Shown here: positions 1 to 7,448 of the stretch, one piece after another
How positions within the stretch are numbered: position 1 is the stretch's first letter
Layout: each line of letters begins with the position of its first letter
Source of the DNA: DATMBL01 sp050735975
GTDB taxonomy: Bacteria > Desulfobacterota > Binatia > UBA9968
Length of the DNA stretch: 13,344 nucleotides
Direction: 5' to 3'
NCBI GenBank assembly: GCA_050735975.1
Contig: JBOHVS010000299.1
Location: 1 to 13,344, forward strand
Translations under genes and position numbers: made by a program
The notes under the pieces: model-generated
Database searches by the model: none
Told to the model about the DNA's origin: nothing
The model's input: only the letters and a program-made list of their open reading frames with translations

Positions 1-4
1 GCTC

Positions 5-72
5 TTCGTGTCCTCTGTGGTGAAAATCCTTTTCCCTCTCCGTGCCCTCAGCGTCTTTGCGGTGAACATCCC
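5..72. repeat. Right-arm remnant of dispersed GTGGTGAA/GCGGTGAA repeat
   Basis: The stretch carries the words CTCTTCGTG, CTCTGTGGTGAA, CTCCGTGCCCTCAGCG and TTTGCGGTGAA. These match the right-hand arms of the inverted repeats at 694-970 and 5874-5962. The matching left arm would lie upstream of the window. No gene is visible before apt in this stretch, although the repeat is open in some frames. Confidence 0.55.
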
Positions 73-128
73 TAAACATAACCATCTTTGCTTGCCTGCT
101 GCGGCCTATTTGTGGTACCTCAGGTGCG

Positions 129-665
129 ATGGAAAAAGAGCTTGCCGCGATCCGCAGCGCGATTCGAGACATCCCCAATTTTCCCAAGCCCGGTATTGTA
201 TTTAGAGACATTACGCCGCTCCTCGGCAACGGGCCGCTGTTTGGCAAAACCATTGATCTGCTGGCCGACCGTTATCGCGGAGAACGCGTGGATACCGTTC
301 TGGGTATCGAGTCCCGAGGTTTTATCGTCGGAGCGGCGCTGGCCTATAAACTTGGCGCGGGATTTTGCATCGTGCGAAAACCGGGCAAATTGCCCTACGA
401 AACTCATAGCGCAAGCTACCAGCTTGAGTACGGGATCGACACGCTGGAGATTCATATTGACGCCATACCGGCAAAAGCGCGGGTGGTGATTGCCGACGAC
501 TTGATCGCCACGGGAGGCACCGCCGCCGCCACCGCGCAATTGGTCTCCAAACTTGGCGGAACGGTCGTCGAGTGTGCCTTTGTTATCGAGCTATCGTTTC
601 TCAAGGGACGGGAAAAACTCAAGCCCTACGATGTTTTCTCACTCCTCCGGTATGACTCCGAGTAA
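129..665 (+). CDS. apt: Adenine phosphoribosyltransferase
   Basis: Apt is a cytosolic purine-salvage enzyme that converts adenine and PRPP to AMP and pyrophosphate. The 178-residue product has the usual family length. It begins with the typical IRDIPNFPKPGIVFRDITPL segment (about residues 12-31). It has the ESRGF motif (61-65) and the PRPP-binding loop VVIADDLIATGGTAA (about 119-133), whose acidic pair and GG turn are diagnostic of type I phosphoribosyltransferases. The ATG at 129 is chosen because AGGTGCG lies just upstream and the protein aligns from its first residues. It stands alone, with repeat-derived DNA on both sides, so it is probably monocistronic. Nothing is missing from the catalytic core. 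Confidence 0.95.
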   Translation: MEKELAAIRSAIRDIPNFPKPGIVFRDITPLLGNGPLFGKTIDLLADRYRGERVDTVLGIESRGFIVGAALAYKLGAGFCIVRKPGKLPYETHSASYQLEYGIDTLEIHIDAIPAKARVVIADDLIATGGTAAATAQLVSKLGGTVVECAFVIELSFLKGREKLKPYDVFSLLRYDSE

Positions 666-693
666 TCGCTCGGTCATAGCCGGGCAAGGCGTT

Positions 694-970
694 TTCACCG
701 CAGAGGCACAGCGCGGCTGAGCCGCAACCAAATAGGAACAGGACTTCACCACGAAGTTCGCGAAGAGCACGAAGTTCAGAAGTTAAAAATATCTAAATCT
801 TCGTGGCCTTCGTGCGCTTCGTGGTGAGTCGGCATTATCTCGTTGATTCAGCAGCTTACAACTACTGCGTTAGAAAATTTGCGCAGGCGCAAACTTTTAA
901 GCATAGTAATAGGGAGTTCGCGGAGGGTTAAGGTTCTAATCTCGGCGTGCTCAGCGGCTCGGCGGTGATA
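694..970. repeat. Nested dispersed inverted repeats in the apt-nuoI gap
   Basis: Most of the 448-base gene-free stretch is made of nested inverted repeats. The outer arms are TTCACCGCAGAGGCACAGCG with following bases (694-725) and its imperfect complement ending CTCGGCGGTGATA (934-970). The inner arms are TTCACCACGAAGTTCGCGAA and onward (745-774) and CTTCGTGGCCTTCGTGCGCT onward (798-827), folding around an A/T-rich loop. A close relative of the inner repeat lies at 5874-5962. No coding capacity is credible here. The type resembles non-autonomous, REP/MITE-like intergenic repeats, but no transposase or target duplication is identified. Confidence 0.75.
874..899. terminator. Hairpin with A-tract and T-tract, terminator-like
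   Basis: TTTGCGC (878-884) and GCGCAAA (887-893) are perfect complements, folding as six pairs with a four-base loop. The hairpin is preceded by AAAA and followed by CTTTT, so it could act as a terminator in either direction. It lies about 210 bases past the apt stop, and the connection to apt transcription is only inferred. Confidence 0.4.
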
Positions 971-1005
971 CCTCCGTATCGATCGGCAGGGTTCTATTCG
1001 ATTCC

Positions 1006-1034
1006 TTGACATCCCCAACCATGGTCGATAAGGT
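1006..1034 (+). promoter_or_regulatory. Candidate sigma70 promoter for the nuoI-thiC pair
   Basis: A perfect -35 hexamer TTGACA (1006-1011) is followed after 17 bases by TAAGGT (1029-1034), a poor -10 match with only T, A and the final T conserved. Its position about 80 bases before the nuoI-like start fits a promoter for the downstream pair. The weak -10 and the overlapping palindrome suggest it may need an activator or be repressed, which is inference. Confidence 0.4.
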
Positions 1035-1045
1035 TAATTTTATCG
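1026..1045. promoter_or_regulatory. Operator-like palindrome overlapping the -10 region
   Basis: CGATAA (1026-1031) and TTATCG (1040-1045) are perfect inverted arms separated by eight bases, and they overlap the putative -10 hexamer. The size and placement suit a dimeric regulator site, but a chance palindrome is possible. Confidence 0.3.
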
Positions 1046-1064
1046 AAACGTGTGGAACCGCTCG

Positions 1065-1079
1065 ATTTGGCGACCAAAT
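1065..1079. promoter_or_regulatory. Palindrome ATTTGG-N3-CCAAAT upstream of nuoI-like gene
   Basis: A perfect 6-3-6 inverted repeat ends 34 bases before the start codon at 1114, inside the probable leader. It could be an operator or a small RNA hairpin. No regulator gene lies in the window to pair it with. Confidence 0.3.
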
Positions 1080-1113
1080 TGCCATGTCCGTAGCTTAGCT
1101 CAGGAATAGCCGG

Positions 1114-1683
1114 ATGAAACGCATCGAAGAAATGAACCTCTGGGAGCGATTGTATTTTCCGGAGGTCATCCGTGGGCTCACGGTTACGGGGTATCGCTTT
1201 TGGCGCAATCTTTTCGTTCACACGTTGCACCGGCTCGGGCTGGCCCGCGACAAGCAAGCATCCGTCACAGTCCAGTATCCTGACCAACGGGCGCCATACC
1301 CCGACACTTTCCGGGGCCGGCACCGGTTGACGTTGAAGGATGACGGCTCGGTCGCGTGCACTGCGTGCTTCCTCTGCGCTACGGCGTGCCCGGCGGAATG
1401 CATCTACATTCAGGCGGGCGAATATCCCGAGAACCCGGTTGAGAAATTTCCAGTGCGCTATGAAATCGATACGCTGCGCTGCATTTACTGCGGTTTTTGC
1501 GTGGAGGCGTGTCCTTGCGACGCCGTCCGCATGGACTCCGGCACCCACCCGGGGAATCTGGGCTTTAGCCGCAAGGAGTTCGTCGAGGATAAGGAAGTGT
1601 TGATGCAGCGGTCGCGCGACTTGGCGGAAAAGGGGAAAGAAGGGCTCTACGAAGAATACGTAAAGCCATACCGGCGGGTTTGA
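1114..1683 (+). CDS. nuoI: Orphan NuoI-type 2[4Fe-4S] ferredoxin-like subunit
   Basis: The 189-residue protein matches the complex I subunit NuoI, the arm subunit carrying clusters N6a and N6b. Two CxxCxxCxxxCP motifs are visible: C82, C85, C88, C92 and C123, C126, C129, C133. Before them is the family segment YPDQRAPYPDTFRGRHRL (about 55-72). Between them is the typical RYEIDTLRCIYCGFC approach to the second cluster. The N-terminus (residues 15-45) is amphipathic, as in NuoI, with no signal peptide. No other nuo gene is present. Instead thiC follows after 33 bases in the same direction, so the two are probably cotranscribed. It may be a second nuoI copy, part of a scattered complex I, or a stand-alone electron carrier. 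Family assignment is secure; the role is open. Confidence 0.85.
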   Translation: MKRIEEMNLWERLYFPEVIRGLTVTGYRFWRNLFVHTLHRLGLARDKQASVTVQYPDQRAPYPDTFRGRHRLTLKDDGSVACTACFLCATACPAECIYIQAGEYPENPVEKFPVRYEIDTLRCIYCGFCVEACPCDAVRMDSGTHPGNLGFSRKEFVEDKEVLMQRSRDLAEKGKEGLYEEYVKPYRRV

Positions 1684-1716
1684 ACAACACGAGCGTGATG
1701 CAAAAGGAGAAACCGT

Positions 1717-3657
<1,941 letters not shown>

Positions 3658-3670
3658 AACGGAGATCCAT

Positions 3671-3812
3671 GCTCAAGGGCTGTTGAAACAGCCCATGCTT
3701 CGACGCGCTCAGCATGAACGGAAAACGCTCAGCGATCTTCAGGGACTCTTCCGTTCGCTCCTTCGTCAAGCTCAGGACAGACTCTGAGCAGCCCGTCGAA
3801 GGGTGAACGGGA
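3671..3812. repeat. Composite dispersed repeat with hairpins after thiC
   Basis: The segment begins with the perfect hairpin GGGCTGTTGAAACAGCCC (3677-3694). It continues with CTTCGACGCGCTCAGCATGA, arms GAACGGA (3715-3721) and TCCGTTC (3750-3756), and a CTCAGGACAGACTCTGAG hairpin (about 3771-3788), ending near GTCGAAGGGTGAACGGG. Words such as TTCGACNNGCTCAGNATGAAC recur as intergenic repeats in many environmental genomes, as far as I recall. Frames through it are open but have no protein-like composition. It lies 14 bases past the thiC stop, and the first hairpin could protect the mRNA 3' end. Confidence 0.65.
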
Positions 3813-3837
3813 GCTTTAAAAGCGCTTCCTCTCCTCT

Positions 3838-3870
3838 GACTGGCCGCCCCGCGCGGCCAGTCGCGTTTTA
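3838..3870 (+). terminator. Rho-independent terminator after thiC
   Basis: GACTGGCCGC (3838-3847) pairs perfectly over ten bases with GCGGCCAGTC (3853-3862) around a five-base loop. GCGTTTTA follows. It is the strongest terminator-like hairpin in the window and lies between thiC and the peptidase gene. The T-tract is short (four T) and offset by three bases, so efficiency is uncertain. Confidence 0.65.
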
Positions 3871-3917
3871 GTCTCGAACCTCCTCAAACGTCGAACGTTA
3901 ATGCCTCCTCGACAACT

Positions 3918-4436
3918 ATGCGCATTCTTCTCTACGGTTTCGGCCCCTATAAGCAATTCCGCGAGAACATAACCGCGAAGATCATTAAGGCAATGCCGAG
4001 ACAGCCGGGATTAAGGAAGTTGGTGTTCCCGGTGCGATTTGATCGAGGGCAGTTTGTCGGAGCGCTAAAGAGACACCGGCCGGATGTTGTCATTGGTTTG
4101 GGGCAAAGCACGCGGCGGCGAATCGAGATAGAAGCTCGGGCGTCGAATCGGCGACGCTCAAACAAACGGCATTCCGCAAAGCCGATTTTCAAAAGTAGAG
4201 CGAGGTGGTTGGCGACCACCCTTGCGCTCAAGCTCGCCCGGCAAGCGCATCGCTCCAAGAATGCCGGAGAATACGTCTGTAACTACTCCATGTATGTGAT
4301 GTTGGATCACATACAACGTAACGGCTTAGGAACTGGTTTTGGGTTCCTCCATATTCCGCACAATTATGATCCGGATAAGGCCGGGAAACTGATCCGAACG
4401 GTGCTGCGGAAACTGATGAGGTCGGCTGAAGGATAA
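3918..4436 (+). CDS. Compact pyroglutamyl-peptidase-like protein (peptidase C15)
   Basis: Peptidase C15 enzymes remove N-terminal pyroglutamate in the cytosol. The protein opens with RILLYGFGPY, the family's TGFGPF region. The three catalytic positions are recognisable: Glu72 in IEIEARASN, Cys121 in AGEYVCNYSMY and His145 in FLHIPH. At 172 residues it is about 30-45 shorter than typical members. The missing part is between Glu72 and Cys121, where the chain is strongly basic (RRRSNKRHS, KSRARW). Activity is therefore likely but specificity may differ. The ATG at 3918 lacks a good ribosome-binding site, though the protein aligns from its first residues. It follows a terminator hairpin and converges on purC, so it is probably a single-gene unit. 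Confidence 0.75.
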   Translation: MRILLYGFGPYKQFRENITAKIIKAMPRQPGLRKLVFPVRFDRGQFVGALKRHRPDVVIGLGQSTRRRIEIEARASNRRRSNKRHSAKPIFKSRARWLATTLALKLARQAHRSKNAGEYVCNYSMYVMLDHIQRNGLGTGFGFLHIPHNYDPDKAGKLIRTVLRKLMRSAEG

Positions 4437-4451
4437 AGGTGCTGTCAAGAC

Positions 4452-4483
4452 GACGCTTCCAAGCATCTCAAGTCAGCGTCTTT
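4452..4483. terminator. Weak hairpin between convergent genes
   Basis: GACGCT (4452-4457) and AGCGTC (4475-4480) are inverted arms with a 17-base loop, followed by TTT. The hairpin lies in the 69-base gap where the peptidase gene and purC converge, so a shared terminator would be expected here. The long loop makes this only a weak candidate. Confidence 0.25.
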
Positions 4484-4505
4484 GAAGGCATTAAGCGAAA
4501 GCCAA

Positions 4506-5375
4506 CTACGCCGTCAGCCGGCGCAAGGCTTCGGCGTACTTCTCCCGGGTCTTTTGCACGATTTCCGCAGGCAGGACCGGAGGCGGTGATTTCATGTCCC
4601 ATGGAAGGTTGATCAGGTAGTCGCGCACGAACTGCTTATCAAAGCTATCCGGTGTTTTTCCGGGCGCGTATCTATCCGACGGCCAGAACCGCGACGAGTC
4701 CGGCGTCAGCAGTTCATCGATCAGCAGAATGTCGTCGTTCTCGATGCCGTACTCCATCTTGGTGTCGGCGATGATGATGCCTTTCGTTTCCGCCATCTCC
4801 CGGGCGCGGCGGTAGATGGCGAGACTCGCGTCCCGCATCTTTGCAGCCGGTTCGGCTCCGACTCGCTCGATCATAGCATCGAACGTGATGTTGATGTCGT
4901 GCGCGCCTATGGGTGCTTTGGTGGAAGGGGTGAATATCGGCTCATCCAGCCGAGCCGCTTCCACCAGCCCGGCGGGTAGTTTGATGCCGCAGACTTTGCC
5001 CGTTTTTTGATACTCTTTCCATCCGGAGCCAACGAGAAAACCGCGCACGACGCACTCGACGAGAGCGGGCGTGCTCTTTTTCACCAGCATGCTCCGACCT
5101 TCAAGTTCGTTCTCGTACGGTTGGCAGGCTGGCGGAAAGTCGCTGGCGTCGATGCTGATCATATGATGAGGGACAATGTCCCCCATCACGCTAAACCAGT
5201 GAGCGGAAAGCGCTGTCAGAATCTTGCCCTTATCGGGAATCTCGGTTGGGAGGATGACATCGAATGCCGAAATGCGGTCGGAGGCGACGAGCAGTAAACG
5301 CTCCCCGAGATTGTAAATATCTCTGACCTTGCCCTGGTTATAGAGTTTAAGGCCCGGAATTAGTCGCTGTGGCAT
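4506..5375 (-). CDS. purC: Phosphoribosylaminoimidazole-succinocarboxamide synthase (SAICAR synthetase)
   Basis: PurC joins aspartate to carboxyaminoimidazole ribotide using ATP, forming SAICAR in purine biosynthesis. The 289-residue product is the long single-domain form similar in length to yeast Ade1. Signatures seen are QGKVRDIYNLG (14-24, nucleotide site), ASDRISAFDV (31-40) and, near residue 220, LTPDSSRFWPSDRY with its TPDSSRFW core. The KVRD start and C-terminal helix are intact. The ATG at 5375 is the natural start because family homology begins within ten residues, although its ribosome-binding site is weak. The predicted selenoprotein gene ends 57 bases upstream on the same strand, so the two may share a transcript. 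No purine riboswitch or PurR-type site is recognisable in the short gap. Confidence 0.96.
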   Translation of the reverse strand: MPQRLIPGLKLYNQGKVRDIYNLGERLLLVASDRISAFDVILPTEIPDKGKILTALSAHWFSVMGDIVPHHMISIDASDFPPACQPYENELEGRSMLVKKSTPALVECVVRGFLVGSGWKEYQKTGKVCGIKLPAGLVEAARLDEPIFTPSTKAPIGAHDINITFDAMIERVGAEPAAKMRDASLAIYRRAREMAETKGIIIADTKMEYGIENDDILLIDELLTPDSSRFWPSDRYAPGKTPDSFDKQFVRDYLINLPWDMKSPPPVLPAEIVQKTREKYAEALRRLTA

Positions 5376-5432
5376 CGCCAGATCAGGCTCGGAACGTTAA
5401 ACTTCGAATCTCGAACGGCTCCCCTACGGGGT

Positions 5433-5780
5433 CTATAGCAGCGCTTTCACGTCCGCTTCATTGAAGCCCGTCAGCTTTTTCTTGCCTTTGATAATCACGG
5501 GTCGTCTGAGCAGATTCGGGTCCTTCAACATGAGACGAATCGCCTCCTCCTTAGACGGAGGATCATTTTTCATATTCTTTTCCCGATAAAGCGGCGTGCG
5601 CGTGTTGAGAAAAGCCTCGATCGGTCCGTCGCCGATAATTTCCTTAAGTTCCCCTTCGGTCAAAGGATTTTTGCCGTATTCTCTTTCCTCCAAATCGACT
5701 TTCTTCCCTTGCAAGAAACTTCTTGCTTTGCGGCACGTGGTTCAGGTGGCCTTGTAGATAAATCTGATCTTATCCGCCAT
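5433..5780 (-). CDS. Spx/ArsC-family thioredoxin-fold protein, predicted selenoprotein (UxxC)
   Basis: The reading frame runs from ATG (5780-5778) to TAG (5435-5433) with one internal TGA at codon 13 (5744-5742). Reading TGA as selenocysteine gives 115 residues, the normal length for the Spx/YffB/ArsC-related family. The start is MADKIRFIYKAT, then U13-T-T-C16-RKARSFL, placing Sec on the first cysteine of the family CxxC motif. After this come FLNTRTPLYRE (about 57-67) and LLRRPVIIKGKKKLTGF (about 90-106), both family hallmarks including the conserved RP. AGGAAGAG lies seven bases before the ATG. The frame is intact on both sides of TGA, and a SECIS-like hairpin follows it. The likely role is a cytosolic thiol/selenol oxidoreductase; arsenate reduction is not established. 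The alternative is a nonsense-mutated pseudogene, or translation only from the TTG at 5714, which would lack the active site. The SelA/SelB/tRNA-Sec machinery is not in the window. Confidence 0.82.
5711..5726 (-). promoter_or_regulatory. Bacterial SECIS-like hairpin downstream of in-frame UGA
   Basis: On the minus strand GCAAGA (5726-5721) pairs perfectly with TCTTGC (5716-5711) around the loop AGTT. The loop begins 21 bases after the TGA, with G and U at +23 and +24. Known bacterial SECIS elements lie inside the coding region just after UGA, with a G early in a small apical loop roughly 16-37 bases away. In E. coli fdhF the loop GU is about one codon closer. The fit is good, but an isolated 16-base hairpin is not conclusive alone. 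Confidence 0.65.
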
Positions 5781-5873
5781 TTTTATGCTCTTCCTACTAC
5801 TTGAAAGCTTGCTGGGCTTGCCCGCATTCTCCGTGGCTTTAATGCAAGTTACCGAATCGACAATAAACCCGAT

Positions 5874-5962
5874 CTCACCACGAAGCGCACGAAGGACACG
5901 AAGGTTTCGGAAATCGATATTTAAGTTTCTGCTTCGTGCTCTTCGTGACCTTCGTGGTGAAA
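5874..5962. repeat. Dispersed CACGAAG inverted repeat between ubiD-like and selenoprotein genes
   Basis: The left arm CTCACCACGAAGCGCACGAA and following bases (5874-5905) and the right arm TGCTTCGTGCTCTTCGTGAC onward (5929-5962) form a long imperfect hairpin around an A/T-rich centre. It is the same family as 745-827, with each arm repeating the word CACGAAG. It occupies most of the 213-base gap downstream of the UbiD-family gene, where it may end or stabilise that transcript. Confidence 0.75.
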
Positions 5963-5993
5963 TGTGCTTTTTCGCGGTATTTCTTTGCCGAGA

Positions 5994-7370
5994 TTACTTG
6001 AAGAATTTCGCCATTCGTTCGAACGCTTCCGGGTGGATTTCGTTACGCTTCGGCCAGTCCTCTTTCATGGGAATGGTGGCGTCGATGATCGCCACGGCGT
6101 CGCCGAGCCAGCCGCGGAAGCTTTGCACCTCACGGATGATCTCGATGTCCTTGTCCCAGTGCACTCGCGTAGCAACGGCCCACATCACTTCACGCTCATT
6201 GAACACGTCGATGTCGTCATCGACGATGACGGCGAGTTTCAGATTGGGCATTTCCACGAAAGCCTGCATGCCCGCTTTGTTGGGCTCGTTCTCGAATTCT
6301 TTTTTGATCGAAATATAGCAGATGCACCGGCCACAACCCGAAGGCGGCAGGTGAATCGCTTTAATGCCGGGAATATTCTTCTTGATAACGTTGTAAACGC
6401 TTCCCTCTTTGGGAATGCTGCCGAGGTTCCAATGGTCCATGTGCCCCGGCCAGAAGTCCTCGACGATTGCGTTCCTCCGGTAGGTAATAGCGGTCACCTC
6501 TATCACCGGCACTTTCATTTCAACCTGGTAATAGCCAAGAATCTCGCCAAAGGGATTCTGCGTATCCCGCACGTTGGGCGGAATTTCTCCTTCGATGATG
6601 ACTTCCGCGTCCGCGGGTACGAGAAACTTATCACCCCAGGTCGTTGAGGGGGTCAGCCGCAGCGGTTCGCCCAGGAACGCGGAAGCGGTTAGATAGTCAT
6701 CATTGCCATACGGAGTCATGCAGCAACTCGAGAGGTAAAAGGCCGGGTGGTGGCCCAGGATAACGATCACCGGGGCGCGCTGATTCTGCGCTTCGTACTC
6801 GCATGTCATGGCTTCCAGATGGTGATGCTTGTGGGCCGAGAAGCTCATGCGGCGCGGGTTATAGTACTTGTTTTTGGTAAACGTGATGTCGTAGAAGTCC
6901 CTGTTAAGCCCCTTCATGGCGCAGGCCATCGTGAAATAGGCGCCGGCGTCATCCTTCTGGTGCATCGGCATCGGCAGCTTTCTTAAATCCGCTTTGTCGC
7001 CCGTGAGAACAACCTCTTTCACCGGCGCCCTTTCCGGCGGAATGACTTCCACCGTGCCTCGCTGTAGTTCTCGTCTAGCGACTTCCAAGCTGACTTCCAT
7101 GCCGGATTTGATGTCTCCTATGCCGAGCGAATCCGCGACATACTGTCGCGTTACCCAGGGATTGTAGAAAAGCGGAAATTCAGACTTCTGGCCGTTCAAT
7201 GCCGGAACATTTTCAAACAGAACCATCTTCTGTTCATTGCGCATGTCAAGATGTTTCAAGTATGCAACGGTTTCGTAACTGTTCGCGTCGATGCGATCCT
7301 TTACCCGAATGACGGAGCCTTCTCTTTTTGCCCCCTCCTGGTCGATGAAACTCTGCAGATCTTTAGCCAT
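5994..7370 (-). CDS. UbiD-family (de)carboxylase
   Basis: UbiD-family enzymes use prenylated FMN, made by UbiX, plus Mn and K ions to decarboxylate aromatic or unsaturated acids, and some run as carboxylases. This 458-residue protein shows DLRKLPMPMHQKDDAGAYFT (128-147), the Arg region NPRRMSFSAHKHHH (171-184), PVIVILGHHPAF (200-211), PADAEVIIEGEIPP (252-265) and NPFGEILGYY (272-281). In the motif usually written EGPFGE both glutamates are catalytic. Here it reads Q271-N-P-F-G-E276, so the first is Gln (codon CAG, 6560-6558). ATG at 7370 has AGGAGAAG upstream. It follows the aldehyde dehydrogenase gene by 78 bases on the same strand. No ubiX lies nearby, so UbiX must come from elsewhere. The substrate is unknown; a catabolic role beside the dehydrogenases is more likely than ubiquinone synthesis. 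Confidence 0.88.
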   Translation of the reverse strand: MAKDLQSFIDQEGAKREGSVIRVKDRIDANSYETVAYLKHLDMRNEQKMVLFENVPALNGQKSEFPLFYNPWVTRQYVADSLGIGDIKSGMEVSLEVARRELQRGTVEVIPPERAPVKEVVLTGDKADLRKLPMPMHQKDDAGAYFTMACAMKGLNRDFYDITFTKNKYYNPRRMSFSAHKHHHLEAMTCEYEAQNQRAPVIVILGHHPAFYLSSCCMTPYGNDDYLTASAFLGEPLRLTPSTTWGDKFLVPADAEVIIEGEIPPNVRDTQNPFGEILGYYQVEMKVPVIEVTAITYRRNAIVEDFWPGHMDHWNLGSIPKEGSVYNVIKKNIPGIKAIHLPPSGCGRCICYISIKKEFENEPNKAGMQAFVEMPNLKLAVIVDDDIDVFNEREVMWAVATRVHWDKDIEIIREVQSFRGWLGDAVAIIDATIPMKEDWPKRNEIHPEAFERMAKFFK

Positions 7371-7448
7371 AAAACTTCTCCTGTGGATTATTTGAAAACG
7401 GCGATATCAGCCCTACTTAGACGAATCGCCTGCAGAGTGCAAGCCAGC

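Noticed and set aside
694..970. CRISPR array suggested by repeated CACGAAG words.
   Set aside because: The words form inverted arms of hairpins rather than direct repeats with uniform spacers, and no cas gene is present.
970..1716. TPP riboswitch upstream of thiC.
   Set aside because: I looked for the CUGAGA and thi-box core sequences before nuoI and in the nuoI-thiC gap and saw neither.
5433..5714. A 93-residue protein starting at the TTG at 5714.
   Set aside because: It would lack the first strand and the CxxC/UxxC active site of the fold, and the TTG codes the Leu expected inside the first helix. The upstream ATG with a ribosome-binding site and full family length is a better start.
5433..5780. 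The gene as a simple nonsense pseudogene.
   Set aside because: There is only one interruption, it is UGA, it lies exactly at a redox cysteine, and the rest of the frame and the ribosome-binding site are intact. It cannot be excluded without the genome's Sec machinery.
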